Shown: positions 34,440-44,619 of the stretch, in pieces
How positions within the stretch are numbered: the first letter of the stretch is position 1
How the letters are laid out: every line of letters starts with the position of its first letter
Assembly (NCBI GenBank): GCA_046328225.1
Contig: JAXLWZ010000009.1
Coordinates: forward strand, 1-64,000
Length of the DNA stretch: 64,000 bases
From: Amarobacillus sp046328225
Lineage (GTDB): Bacteria; Chloroflexota; Dehalococcoidia; Tepidiformales; Tepidiformaceae
Direction of reading: 5' to 3'
The notes under the pieces: model-generated
Database searches by the model: none
What the model saw: only the letters and a program-made list of their open reading frames with translations
Told to the model about the DNA's origin: nothing
Made by a program: the position numbers and the translations under genes

Positions 34440-34524
34440 TTGGGCCGCTGCACCGGACTACTTCAGCGTCTGATGCTGGACGTTAGCCGGAACGAATGCT
34501 GAGAAAACGCTGTGGAAGTTCGGG

Positions 34525-35037
34525 TCAGGGGATCGCGACGTCGAAGCGGAAGGCGAGGCCGAAGTCGGGGTCGCCCGCCAGCACGCCCGAGGCCACGGCG
34601 CGGCCATCGACCATAATGCCGAGCTCGCTGCCAACCTCATTGATGCAGCGCGGCACGTGCCCCTGCCCGCCCGCGGCGTAACGCACGCGGTACCCGCCCT
34701 CTTCGGTCGTGTAGACCCCCGGGCCCGGTTGGCCGTCGAACGTGAGGTAGACCAGCGTGCCCGCCGGGGCGGGGCTGCCCCCGATCGTGAGCAACCCGAA
34801 GACGGAGTTCGGCGGGAACGGCGGAGCACCCACCGCCGCGGAAGGCCCGCAGTATCCCGGCCCGGGCGGCGGTGCCGGGCGTGCGGGCGTCGGCAGGGTG
34901 GGGACGGGCTCACCCGCCGCGACGAACGCCATCACCGCGCGCGGCGGCAACGGCGACTGCGCATCGGCCCCCGGCGCGAGGCGGACACCCGCCACGACCA
35001 TCGCCGCGGCGGCCAAACCCAGAACCACGCGAACCAT
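34525..35037 (-). CDS. Secreted protein of unknown function
   Basis: 170 residues. The N-terminal signal peptide (VLGLAAAAMVVAGVRLAPGADA) is followed by a Pro-rich linker and a beta-rich domain with two cysteines (YCGPSA and RCINEVG) that could pair. GTLVYLTFDGQPGPGVYTTEEGGYRV resembles a carboxypeptidase-regulatory/SdrD-like beta fold. No enzyme motif is seen. It diverges from the flavin reductase gene. Confidence 0.6.
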   Translation of the reverse strand: MVRVVLGLAAAAMVVAGVRLAPGADAQSPLPPRAVMAFVAAGEPVPTLPTPARPAPPPGPGYCGPSAAVGAPPFPPNSVFGLLTIGGSPAPAGTLVYLTFDGQPGPGVYTTEEGGYRVRYAAGGQGHVPRCINEVGSELGIMVDGRAVASGVLAGDPDFGLAFRFDVAIP

Positions 35038-35176
35038 CCCGAATTCTTACCGCGACGCCGCGTCCCGGTCACGCGGGCGGGAAAGCCGCCGTTCCGGCCG
35101 AGGGCGCTGCATCGGCCTTCTGCACGCCTTGCGGGCGCATGGCACCATGGAACGAACCCACGCAGGAGCCGACGCC

Positions 35177-35737
35177 ATGACACATCCCCAGCCCCCCGGC
35201 CTCCCCGGTTCGCCGAAAGAGATTCCCGGCCCGGAAAAGGCCATGCTCAAGCTCTCCTACGGCGTCCACGTCATCGGCTCGCGCTCGGCCTCCGGCGAAC
35301 GGAACGCGATGCTCGCGGACTGGGTCACGCAGGTGTCGTTCACACCCCGGCTCGTCGCCGTCGTCATCGAAAACGACGCCCGCACCCTGCGCTTCATCCG
35401 CGAGACCGGCGTCTTCAGCGTCAACCTGCTGCACGAAAAGGACGGCATGGCCATCGCGCGGCAGGTGGTGATGCCCGCCGACAGCCGCAAGATCAAGGGC
35501 CGCACCGGCGATGCCGCAAACGCCGTCATCGACAAGCTCGCCGGCCTTTCCTACGCGCTCCACGAGAACGGCTGCGCGGTGCTCGATGACGCGCTCGGCT
35601 GGTTCACCTGCGACGCCGAGGGGTTCCACACCACGGGCGACCACACCATCGTCGTCGGCCGTGTCACCGACGGCGACGTCGTCCGCCCGGGCGAGATGCT
35701 CATCGAACGCGACCTCGGCTGGGAGTACGCGGGGTAG
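35177..35737 (+). CDS. Flavin reductase-like domain protein
   Basis: 186 residues from the ATG at 35177 (GCAGGAG upstream); an ATG at 35147 is also in frame. LSYGVHVIGSRSASGERNAMLADWVTQVSFTPRLVAVVI is the FMN-binding split-barrel signature of the HpaC/flavin reductase family, with GVFSVNLL and HTIVVGRV following. It binds FMN and may reduce flavin or serve as a flavin-dependent oxidoreductase. No partner oxygenase is nearby. Confidence 0.85.
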   Translation: MTHPQPPGLPGSPKEIPGPEKAMLKLSYGVHVIGSRSASGERNAMLADWVTQVSFTPRLVAVVIENDARTLRFIRETGVFSVNLLHEKDGMAIARQVVMPADSRKIKGRTGDAANAVIDKLAGLSYALHENGCAVLDDALGWFTCDAEGFHTTGDHTIVVGRVTDGDVVRPGEMLIERDLGWEYAG

Positions 35738-35815
35738 TTTTCGCGCACCTAACGGTCTTTCCGTCCCTTTCGCGCTCCCCGGCAGTCCCGCGCGGCCTCG
35801 TTTCGAAGGGGTAGC

Positions 35816-38215
35816 ATGGCGGGCGATGTGCCGGTGGCCGCGCGGAACCACGACGGCCTCCCCGGCGTTGAGAAGGGCATGACGGTGCGGGCAAGCCTTG
35901 GCGGACCACGCGTCGCGCGCCTCGCGCGCCTGCTGCTCGTGGTCGCCGCGATCCCGCCGCTGGCGATGGTGGCCGTGATCGCGTGGGCGTGGCTGGCGCC
36001 GCTCGCGCCACCCGAAGATGGCCTCGCGGTCCCGGGGACGGTCGTCCTCGCGGCGGATGGCACGGTGCTGCAGCGCGACTCCGCGGCGGGGTTGCGCATC
36101 CCCGTGGCCCTCGACCGCATCGCGCCGGCCATGGTCGAAGCCACCATCGCCGCCGAGGACGCGCGCTTCCGTTCGCACCCCGGCATCGACCCGATGGCCA
36201 TCGCTCGCGCCGCCGTCACCTACCGTTCGAACCCCTCGGGGGCATCGACGATTACGCAGCAGTTGGCCCGCGCCGCCTACATCGAGCCGGGCTCGCCGCG
36301 GCTCGTGCGCAAGCTGCGGGAGTCGGTGCTCGCGCTCCAGCTCGAACGGCACCGCTCGAAGGACGAGATTCTCACGCTCTACCTGAACAGCGTGTACTAC
36401 GGGCGCGGCGCCTTCGGGGTCGAAGCGGCCGCCCGCGTGTACTTCGGCACCAGCGCGCAGAACCTCGATGTCGCGCAGTCCGCGTTCCTCGCCGGCCTCC
36501 CGCAGCTTCCCTCCGCGTACCAACCGGCCTCGGACATGGACGCGGCGAAGGCGCGCCAGGCGTACGTACTGCGCCGCATGCGCGAAACCGGCCGACTTAC
36601 GCTCGCCGAATCCGAAGCCGCCGGCAACGAGGCGCTGGTGCTAGCGCCCGGGCTGGCCGGGCCCCTCGCTCCGCACTTCGTCCAGTTCGCCCGCGAGGAG
36701 CTGGCGCGCCTCCGGCCGGATCTCGCCGGGCGTGACGGCCTCGTCATCGAGACCACCATCGACGCGGCCCTCCAGTCCGAGGTCGAACGCAGCATCGACC
36801 GCCAGCTTGCGAAGCTCACGGAGAAGAACGCGCGCAACGCCGCCGTCGTCGTGCTCGACCCCCATTCCGGCGCCCTGATCGCGATGGCGGGCAGCGCCGG
36901 CTTCGACGACCCGTCCATCGACGGCCAGGTGAACGTCGCCGTCCAGCCTCGCCAGCCGGGTTCGGCGCTCAAGCCGTTCCTCTACGCGGCGGCCTTCGAG
37001 CGCGGTTACACGCCCGCCAGCTCGCTCCTGGATGTGCCCTCGACCTTCGCCAGCGCATCCGGCCCCTACAGCCCGATGAACTACGACCGCCAGTTCCACG
37101 GCGTGGTCACCCTGCGGACCGCGCTGGCGTCATCGTTCAACGTGCCGGCCGTGCGCACGCTCGATGCCATTGGCATGGACGCCTTCCTCGAAATCGCCCA
37201 CCGCTTCGGCCTGCGCACCCTCACGGACACCGAGGTGTATGGCCCCGCCGTCGTCCTCGGGGGTGGCGAAGTGCGGTTGATCGACCTCACCGCCGCGTAC
37301 GGGGCGCTCGCGAACGGCGGCTCGCTCGTCGCGCCGTTCGCGGTCGTTCGCGTGCGCGATGGCAGCGGCGCGACGTTGTACGAGCGCCCGGCGCCGGCCC
37401 CCACCCGGGTGCTGGACGAAACCAACGCCTGGCTCCTCGCCGACATCCTCTCCGATAGCGCTGCGCGCATCCCCGGCTTCGGCGAAGTCACCCCCCTGGA
37501 CCTGCCGTTCCGCGCGGCCGTGAAGACGGGCACCACCACCGGCTTCCGCGACAACTGGACGCTTGGCTTCACCGCCGACCGTGTGGTTGGCGCATGGGTC
37601 GGCAATACCGACGGCAGCGCCATGGACGGCGTCTCCGGCGTCGATGGCGCCGGGCCGATCTGGCGCGATGTCATGGCCGCGACGGCCGAGCGCACGCCCC
37701 CACGCTGGATCGACCGGCCCGCCGGGCTCGTGCGCGTGACCGTTTGCGCTCCCACGGGACAGCTGCCCGGCGCGAACTGCCCGTCGCCGCAGGCCGAGTG
37801 GTTCCGCGCGGGCACGGAGCCGCGGGCCACCGAGCGCTACTACCTCCGCATGGCCGATGGCGCGCTCGCGATCGCTCCGCCGCTGGAGGCCGTGGGCTGG
37901 GCACGCGATGCCGGCCTGCGCGTCGCCGCCCCGGAAACCACGCCCGCGGGTGTGCGCATCGTGCAGCCGGCCTCCGGCGCGGTGCTCTATTTCGCACCCG
38001 AGCTCGCGAACCAGACCGCGCTGCTCCGGGCCGTCGCTCCCGATGGCGACAGCATCGACCTGCGCGTCGATGGCGCTCTCGTGGCTCGCGAGGCCGGCGC
38101 CGCGCTTGCCGCGCAATGGCCGCTCGCCGCCGGCCCTCACACCGTCGAAGCCGCCGTGACCGCGAACGGCGTCACCAGCCGCACCACATCCACCTTCGAG
38201 GTACGAACGCGATGA
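35816..38215 (+). CDS. pbpC: Penicillin-binding protein 1C (bifunctional transglycosylase/transpeptidase)
   Basis: 799 residues from the ATG at 35816 (an ATG at 35879 is possible). One N-terminal anchor helix, then the GT51 domain with IAAEDARFRSHPGIDP and GASTITQQLAR. The transpeptidase domain has the nucleophile motif S383-ALK, SSFN, and KTGTT at about residue 570. The C-terminal about 180 residues form a PBP1C-specific beta domain with a VCAPTGQLPGANC cysteine pair. It builds peptidoglycan and is coupled to the alpha-2-macroglobulin gene by ATGA, the known pbpC/yfhM arrangement. Confidence 0.95.
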   Translation: MAGDVPVAARNHDGLPGVEKGMTVRASLGGPRVARLARLLLVVAAIPPLAMVAVIAWAWLAPLAPPEDGLAVPGTVVLAADGTVLQRDSAAGLRIPVALDRIAPAMVEATIAAEDARFRSHPGIDPMAIARAAVTYRSNPSGASTITQQLARAAYIEPGSPRLVRKLRESVLALQLERHRSKDEILTLYLNSVYYGRGAFGVEAAARVYFGTSAQNLDVAQSAFLAGLPQLPSAYQPASDMDAAKARQAYVLRRMRETGRLTLAESEAAGNEALVLAPGLAGPLAPHFVQFAREELARLRPDLAGRDGLVIETTIDAALQSEVERSIDRQLAKLTEKNARNAAVVVLDPHSGALIAMAGSAGFDDPSIDGQVNVAVQPRQPGSALKPFLYAAAFERGYTPASSLLDVPSTFASASGPYSPMNYDRQFHGVVTLRTALASSFNVPAVRTLDAIGMDAFLEIAHRFGLRTLTDTEVYGPAVVLGGGEVRLIDLTAAYGALANGGSLVAPFAVVRVRDGSGATLYERPAPAPTRVLDETNAWLLADILSDSAARIPGFGEVTPLDLPFRAAVKTGTTTGFRDNWTLGFTADRVVGAWVGNTDGSAMDGVSGVDGAGPIWRDVMAATAERTPPRWIDRPAGLVRVTVCAPTGQLPGANCPSPQAEWFRAGTEPRATERYYLRMADGALAIAPPLEAVGWARDAGLRVAAPETTPAGVRIVQPASGAVLYFAPELANQTALLRAVAPDGDSIDLRVDGALVAREAGAALAAQWPLAAGPHTVEAAVTANGVTSRTTSTFEVRTR

Positions 38216-41200
38216 ACGCACTCCACCGCATCCGCGAAGCCCTGGCCGACCATCGCCTGCGCCCGCTCGTCATCGCCGGCGCCGCGACCGTGGTGGCCGT
38301 GGTGGGCGTGGCCGCGTTCGGCATCCTGCACGAACAGCGCACGCCCGCGACGCTCACCGAGCCGCCCGGGTTCGCACTTTCGCCCGCGGGGGACGATGTC
38401 GCCCGCCTGGCGCCGATCAGGGTGACGTACGAATTCCCGCCCGCCGAACGCGACGGCTCCCAGCTGCTCAAGCTCGAACCGCAGGTCAAGGGCGAATACG
38501 CCTGGCTCAGCGACCGCACGCTCCTCTTCCAGCCGGAGTATCCGGGGCTGCTGCGCGGGCAGGCGTATGAGGTGAGCGTGGCGGCGCGGCCGGAGGCGGG
38601 CCTGCCGCAGGAGTTCCGCCGGACGTTCACGGTCACCGGGAAGCTCCTCGTGCAGAACGTCATCCCCGCGCCCGAAGACGTGGACGTGCCCGCCAACGGC
38701 CAGGTGCTCATCCAGTTCAGCCGGTCGGTCGCGCCGCTGACCACGCTCTCCGAGGCCGACCTTCGCCAGCCCGTCGTGTTCGACCCGCCGCTGGAGGGCA
38801 CCGGCGCGTGGCTGAACACCTCCCTCTACCGCTTCGTCCCCTCGGCCATGGCGCCGAACACGCGCTACACCGCGACCGTGAAGGCGGGCCTCACGAGCGC
38901 CGCCGATGGCAAGCTCGAAGCCGACTACACCTGGACCTTCACGAGCTACGGCCCCGCCCTCGACAGCGTGAACCCCGACGCGGGGGCGCTCTACGCCGCG
39001 CCGCGCCAGCCGGTCACCCTCAAGTTCAACCAGAAGATGGACCAGGCCGGCGTCGAGTCCGCGTTCGCGCTCACCTCGGGCACTGGCCGGAAGGTGCCTG
39101 GTTCGTTCGCGTGGAGCGATGGCGGGCGAACCGCGACCTTCACCCCCGCCGCCGACCTCGAGCGTGGTCTCACCTACACCGTCAACGTCCCCGCCGGGCT
39201 CAAGGGTGCGAGCGGCGGCACCACCAAAGTCGCGTGGACGTCGAGCTTCACCACCGTGAAGGTCGCGGGGATCGAACGCACCTCGCCGTCCGATGGCTCG
39301 ACCGGCGCGTCGCGCTACGGCGCGACCATCACCTTCAACAACCCGATGAACACGGATTCGCTCGAAGGCAAGGTCAGCGTCTCCGGCGTCGATCCCAGCA
39401 CCGTCTTCCAGTACTGGTACGAAGACGACCGCATCATGAACATCAACACGCCGCTGCGGCCGTCGACCCGGTACACCGTGACCATCGCGGCGGGTGCGAC
39501 AGACCGCTATGGGCAGCCCATGCCCGCCGCGTCGTTCTCCTTCACGACGGGAGCGCTGGAGCCGCGCATCAGCTTCGCCATCCCGGGCATCTATACGACC
39601 TACTCGGCGGGCGCGGAGCCGCTGCTCTACTACCACGCGATCAACATGGCCAGCGCGACCTTCACCCTCTACCGGCTCACGCCGGACGAGGCCGCGACGG
39701 TGCGCTCGATCAACGCCGTGCCCAAGGACCGCCAAACCCAATGGACGCCGTCCACCGCGCCCATGCGCACCTGGACCGAGACCAACCCCGCGCCCTCGGA
39801 CGAAGTGCTCGTGCTCTCCACCTCGCTCGCGCCCGGGACGACGCTGCCGAAGGGCGACTACTACGTGAAGTCTACCGGCGGCGACTACTTCGCCGAGATG
39901 GCCTTCACCGTCGTCGACACCGTCATCGTCACCAAGCTTTCGAACGACCAAATGCTGGCGTGGGTGCTCGACCACGACACCGGGCGGCCGCTCTCCGGCG
40001 TCACCGTCACAGCCTCCGGCAATGCCACCGGCGACCAGGTCACCGATGCGAACGGCCTCGCGACGTGGCCCGTGGCGCGTGCGAACGGCACCTGGCCGCC
40101 GCGGAACACACAGTACGTGCTGAACATCGAGAGCGGCGGCCATCGCGGCGTCACGCTCAGCGCCTGGCAGCAGGGCGCCCAGCCCTACCAGCTCGGCATC
40201 CCCACGGAGTACTACGCCCGCAACTACGTCGGCCTGCTCTACACCGAACGCCCCATCTACCGGCCCGGCGAAGAGGTCCAGTTCAAGGGCGTCGTGCGCC
40301 TCGATGACGACGCGGCCTACTCCGTCCCGGGCGCCGTCAGCGACCTCCGCCTCACCATCAACAGCGCCGACGGCAAGTCCCTGCTCGACCAGCTCGTCTC
40401 GCTGAACGACTTCGGCACGTTCGCCGGGAGCTTCACGCTGCCTTCGGATGCGGCCATCGGCAACTACGGCATCGGCCTCACCTGGTGGCCCGCGAGCGCT
40501 TCCCAGTACGGCAGCGTGGGCGTCACCGGGACCTCCTTCCTCGTGGCCGAATTCCGCGTGCCCGAGTTCGAGGTCGCCGTCTCCACCGGCAAGCCGTCCT
40601 ACGCCAACGGCGACAGCATCGATGCGAAGGCCACCGCCGCGTTCTTCTTCGGCGGTGCGCTCACCGGCGCGAAGACCGAGTGGTCCGTCCTCGCTTCGCC
40701 CCAGTACGTCCGCATGAAGGGCTACGAGACGTACACCTTTGGCGAGACCCAGCGCTGGCGGTACGGCCCCGAGTCGGTCATCCGCGACCCCGTTCGCGCG
40801 ACCGGTACGGCCCTCACCGGCGCCGACGGCGTCGCCGCCTTCAACGTGCCGGCCGTCCTCAAGGGCGAAGAGGGCGCCCAGCAGTTCACCATCTCCGCCA
40901 CGGTCACCGACCAGAGCGCGCAGGCCGTCGCGAACGCGACCACCGTCACCGTGCACCCGGCATCGCTCTACGCTGGCGTCAAGACCGATACCTACATCGG
41001 CACCGCCGGGCAGGCATCGAAGGCTGAAGTCGTGACCCTCACCACCGACGGCGTGGTCGTGCCCAACAAGGCCGTGCGCGTCCTCGTCTACGACCGCAAG
41101 TGGGTGACGACCAAGGAATCGACGCCCGACGGCGCCCGTCGCTACCGCAGCGACCCCGTGGACACGCTCCTCGAAACCCTCACCGTCACGACGGATGCGA

Positions 41201-44127
41201 AGGGGCTCGGCTCCGTGAACTTCACGCCGAAGACCGCCGGCACCATCCGCCTCGTCGGCGAGGTCACCGACGACCGCGGCCGCACCGCGCGCTCCGCGAC
41301 GTACCTCTGGGTCTCCGGCGCGGGCCAGGCAAGCTGGCGCATCAGCAACGACGACATCATTCAGCTCGTCGCCGACAAGGAGAAGTACGAGGTCGGCGAC
41401 ACGGCGCAGGTGCTCGTGCCGGCCCCGTTCGAAGGCGCGAAGGGCCTCGTCACCATCGAGCGCGGGAAGATCATCTCGAAGGAGGTGCGCGACTTCCCGG
41501 CCACGAGCACGACGCTCAGCATTCCCATCACCGCGAAGAGCGTGCCGAACGTCTTCGTCTCGACCGTGCTCTACCGGCCGCCCACAACCGCCGACCCGAT
41601 TCCACGCTACAAGGTGGGCTACGTCGAACTGCCCGTTTCCACCTCGACGCGGGCGCTGAATGTCGACATCAAGGCCGACCGCGACCAGGCGAAGCCGGGC
41701 GACACCGTGCGCTACACCATCCGCGTGACCGACAGCGCGGGGAAAGGCGTGAAAGCCGAGCTCTCCGCCGCCGTCGTGGACAAGGCCGTGCTCTCCCTCG
41801 CCGAAGACCGCAGCCAGACCGGGCTCGCCGCCTTCTGGTTCGAACGCGGGCTTGGCGTCACCACATCGTCGTCGCTGGCGGTCTCGGTGAACCGCTCGAA
41901 TGATGTCATCGCCGAACCGCGGCAGGGTGGCAAGGGCGGCGGCGGCCTCGAGGACGAGCGGCTCCGCCAGGAGTTCAAGAACACCGCCTACTGGTCGCCG
42001 CAGCTCGTCACGAAGGACGACGGCACGCTCACCGTCGATGTGAAGATGCCGGACAACCTGACGACCTGGCGCTTCCAGGCCCGTGCCGTCAGCGGCGATA
42101 CGCTCGTCGGCGAAGGCACGAACGAGCTCGTTTCGACGCAGCCGCTGCTCCTGCGCCCGGCCCTCCCCCGCTTCCTGCGCGTGGGTGACAACGCGACCCT
42201 CCGCCTGCTCGTGCGCAATGCCACGAAGGAATCCTCGGACGTGACGGTCACCCTCCAGGCCGAGGGCGTCGACGTGAAGGGCGACCTCTCCCGCAAGACG
42301 AAGGTCGCCGCGGGCCAGTCCGCCGTCCTCGAATGGCCCGCCGCGGTCGTCGCCGAGGGGACGGCGAAGCTCACCTTCAGCGCGAAGGGCAGCGGCGGCC
42401 TCTCCGATGCTGTCGTCCAGGAGATCCCCATCGCCCTCGATGTGACGCCCGAGACCACGGCCACGGGCGGCGTCGTCGGCACGGAGTCCATGACCGAGGC
42501 CATCTACCTGCCCGCCTATGCCCTCCTCAAGGGCGGCACCCTCGACGTTTCCGTCCAGGGCACGCTCGTCGGTTCGCTCGCCTCCGAGCTTGAGGCGTTC
42601 AAGCCCTACCCCGTGCGCTGGTACGAACCCTCCGAGCGCATCGCCGGCCGCATCGTCGCGACCATCGGCATCGCCCGCAGCGAGAAAGCCCAGGGTGTGG
42701 ATGCGTCCGGGCGGCTCGCCACGGTCGCCAACGATGTCGCGAAGCTGCTCTCCCGCCAGCGCCAGGACGGAGGCTGGTCCTGGTGCGAATCCGCGAGTTG
42801 CGTGAGCGTGCCGCAGGTCACGGCGTCCGTGCTCCTCGCGCTCGGCGAAGCCAACCGCGAGGGCGTCACCGTCAGCGATGCCCAGATCGGGCGCGCTTCG
42901 TCCTACGTCGGCGGCTACATCACGCGCTCCGTCGATGTCGCGAACCCGGCCGACGCGAGCGAGAAGGCGTACATGCTCTACGCCATCGCCGCCGGGAGCG
43001 GGTCGGGGCAGACATACCTCTCCACCATGCGCGCCCTCCAGAACGGCTACCGCGCGAAGCTCGCGAACTGGGGCCGCGCCTACCTGCTGATGGCGTACGA
43101 GGAGGCCGGTCTCACGAAGGGCGACCAGCAGGTCAACCAGCTGCTGAACGACCTCGCCGGCGGCGTCCTGCCCAGCGCCAACGGGAACCATTGGGAGGAC
43201 CCGGGCGCGAAGGGCTCCTACATGACCACCACCCGCGCGACCGCGCTCGCGCTCAACGCCCTCGTGCGCGTCGATCCTTCGCACCCCCTCATCGAGGAGA
43301 CCGTGCGCTGGCTCATGAACGCGCGCTCGACGGGTGGCTGGGAAACCGACGTGGAACGCGCGCAGGCCATCCTCGCGCTCTCCGAATTCGCCGCCGGCAC
43401 GGGCGAGCTGCGTGGCGACTTCACCTACCACGCGCTCCTCGGCGCCCGCGAAATCCTGAGCGGGCAGGTGAAGCGAGGCGCCGCGCCCGTCGCCACCACG
43501 AAGCAGGTGCCGCTCACCGAGGTCGGGGCCGGGAAGGTCACGCTGTTCGAGCTCGCGCGCCAGGCGACGCAGTACGGGCGGCTGTACTACACGCTCACCC
43601 TCCGCTACATGACCCCGGCGAAGGGCGTCGAAGCGGTGAACCGCGGCTTCGCCATCTCGCACGAGTACTCGCTCCTCGACGGCGATGGCAAGCCCGTGAC
43701 GAAGGTGAAGCTCGGCGACACCGTCCGCGTCAAGGTCACGGTCTTGCTCCCGGAGGACCATACCTACGTGGTCGCCGAGGACTTCCTCCCCGCCGGCCTC
43801 GAGCCCATCGACCCGCAGCTCAAGACCACCGACCCGAAGCTCGTCGCGCAACTGAACTCCGACCGCGCCGCCACGCGGCCGAAGGAGCTTTCGTACTGGG
43901 CGCCCTGGTTCGGCTGGTACTACAACCCCTGGCAACAGGTGGACACCCGCGATGACCGCGTCACGCTCCGCGCCACCCGGCTCGAAAAGGGCGTGTACGA
44001 GTACATCTACTACGCGCGTGCTACCGCCCCGGGGGACTACTTCATCGCCCCCGCGCACATCCAGGATTCGTACTTCAAGGACGTCTTCGGGCGGAGCGAC
44101 AGCGGGCGGTTCGTGATCGAGCCGTAG
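38212..44127 (+). CDS. Bacterial alpha-2-macroglobulin family protein, thioester cysteine absent
   Basis: 1971 residues. An N-terminal signal anchor (about residues 19-41), Ig-like Big domains with repeated TY(A/T)VTV-type strands, MG domains, and the A2M core with KMPDNLTTWRFQARAVSGDTLVG near residue 1278. A helical TED-like domain then ends in a receptor-binding-like region. Where family members carry the thioester motif GCxEQ, this protein reads YPVRWYEPSERI (near residue 1464), so the covalent trap is lost. A role with PBP1C in guarding or shaping the wall is the usual proposal. Confidence 0.92.
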   Translation: MNALHRIREALADHRLRPLVIAGAATVVAVVGVAAFGILHEQRTPATLTEPPGFALSPAGDDVARLAPIRVTYEFPPAERDGSQLLKLEPQVKGEYAWLSDRTLLFQPEYPGLLRGQAYEVSVAARPEAGLPQEFRRTFTVTGKLLVQNVIPAPEDVDVPANGQVLIQFSRSVAPLTTLSEADLRQPVVFDPPLEGTGAWLNTSLYRFVPSAMAPNTRYTATVKAGLTSAADGKLEADYTWTFTSYGPALDSVNPDAGALYAAPRQPVTLKFNQKMDQAGVESAFALTSGTGRKVPGSFAWSDGGRTATFTPAADLERGLTYTVNVPAGLKGASGGTTKVAWTSSFTTVKVAGIERTSPSDGSTGASRYGATITFNNPMNTDSLEGKVSVSGVDPSTVFQYWYEDDRIMNINTPLRPSTRYTVTIAAGATDRYGQPMPAASFSFTTGALEPRISFAIPGIYTTYSAGAEPLLYYHAINMASATFTLYRLTPDEAATVRSINAVPKDRQTQWTPSTAPMRTWTETNPAPSDEVLVLSTSLAPGTTLPKGDYYVKSTGGDYFAEMAFTVVDTVIVTKLSNDQMLAWVLDHDTGRPLSGVTVTASGNATGDQVTDANGLATWPVARANGTWPPRNTQYVLNIESGGHRGVTLSAWQQGAQPYQLGIPTEYYARNYVGLLYTERPIYRPGEEVQFKGVVRLDDDAAYSVPGAVSDLRLTINSADGKSLLDQLVSLNDFGTFAGSFTLPSDAAIGNYGIGLTWWPASASQYGSVGVTGTSFLVAEFRVPEFEVAVSTGKPSYANGDSIDAKATAAFFFGGALTGAKTEWSVLASPQYVRMKGYETYTFGETQRWRYGPESVIRDPVRATGTALTGADGVAAFNVPAVLKGEEGAQQFTISATVTDQSAQAVANATTVTVHPASLYAGVKTDTYIGTAGQASKAEVVTLTTDGVVVPNKAVRVLVYDRKWVTTKESTPDGARRYRSDPVDTLLETLTVTTDAKGLGSVNFTPKTAGTIRLVGEVTDDRGRTARSATYLWVSGAGQASWRISNDDIIQLVADKEKYEVGDTAQVLVPAPFEGAKGLVTIERGKIISKEVRDFPATSTTLSIPITAKSVPNVFVSTVLYRPPTTADPIPRYKVGYVELPVSTSTRALNVDIKADRDQAKPGDTVRYTIRVTDSAGKGVKAELSAAVVDKAVLSLAEDRSQTGLAAFWFERGLGVTTSSSLAVSVNRSNDVIAEPRQGGKGGGGLEDERLRQEFKNTAYWSPQLVTKDDGTLTVDVKMPDNLTTWRFQARAVSGDTLVGEGTNELVSTQPLLLRPALPRFLRVGDNATLRLLVRNATKESSDVTVTLQAEGVDVKGDLSRKTKVAAGQSAVLEWPAAVVAEGTAKLTFSAKGSGGLSDAVVQEIPIALDVTPETTATGGVVGTESMTEAIYLPAYALLKGGTLDVSVQGTLVGSLASELEAFKPYPVRWYEPSERIAGRIVATIGIARSEKAQGVDASGRLATVANDVAKLLSRQRQDGGWSWCESASCVSVPQVTASVLLALGEANREGVTVSDAQIGRASSYVGGYITRSVDVANPADASEKAYMLYAIAAGSGSGQTYLSTMRALQNGYRAKLANWGRAYLLMAYEEAGLTKGDQQVNQLLNDLAGGVLPSANGNHWEDPGAKGSYMTTTRATALALNALVRVDPSHPLIEETVRWLMNARSTGGWETDVERAQAILALSEFAAGTGELRGDFTYHALLGAREILSGQVKRGAAPVATTKQVPLTEVGAGKVTLFELARQATQYGRLYYTLTLRYMTPAKGVEAVNRGFAISHEYSLLDGDGKPVTKVKLGDTVRVKVTVLLPEDHTYVVAEDFLPAGLEPIDPQLKTTDPKLVAQLNSDRAATRPKELSYWAPWFGWYYNPWQQVDTRDDRVTLRATRLEKGVYEYIYYARATAPGDYFIAPAHIQDSYFKDVFGRSDSGRFVIEP

Positions 44128-44133
44128 GCCAGG

Positions 44134-44547
44134 TCAGCGGGCGCGGGCGGCGAGCACGCCCGCGCCGAGCGCGATCAGCGGGTACATGGCGTACGTCAGG
44201 CCGATGTCCGCCATGTACTCGCCCAGGCTCATGTTCACCGGCTCGGAGAGCATGAGCGGGAGGTCGAAGACGATGCTCATCGCCGCCCACGCGAGCCCGA
44301 TGGCCGCGCACCGCGCCGGCGACGTTCCCGGGTGCCCGAGCAGGTACCGCCCGATGAGGGCCGTGCACCCGGCCGCCACGGTCACGGCCATCACCGATTC
44401 GAAGAAGCCGCGATGGTCGTCGCGCAGAGGCTCGACGGCGAACGAAATCGCGAACGGCACGGCCCAGAGCAGGGCGCCGAACACGACCACCGCCGTGAGG
44501 TCGAATCCCCGGCGTTCGAAACGCTGCAGGCGGCGGAAGAGGGTCAC
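44134..44547 (-). CDS. Small four-helix membrane protein, unknown
   Basis: 137 residues from a GTG. Four hydrophobic helices (AVVVFGALLWAVPFAISFA, VMAVTVAAGCTALIG, CAAIGLAWAAMSIVF, YAMYPLIALGAGVLAA). The arrangement resembles small DUF-type inner-membrane proteins, but no family is recognised. Its 3' end is 6 nt from the alpha-2-macroglobulin stop. Confidence 0.6.
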   Translation of the reverse strand: MTLFRRLQRFERRGFDLTAVVVFGALLWAVPFAISFAVEPLRDDHRGFFESVMAVTVAAGCTALIGRYLLGHPGTSPARCAAIGLAWAAMSIVFDLPLMLSEPVNMSLGEYMADIGLTYAMYPLIALGAGVLAARAR

Positions 44548-44619
44548 GCAGGCAGCATCGGCGGCGTGCGCGCGGTTCGAAAGGGCCGCCAGTCCATCCG
44601 GGAGTGTCCCGCCCGGCGC

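Noticed and set aside
38137..44058. A 1973-residue minus-strand open frame opposite the alpha-2-macroglobulin gene
   Set aside because: It mirrors the codon bias of a clear plus-strand gene and encodes a repetitive Arg/Gly/Glu-rich sequence with no domain.
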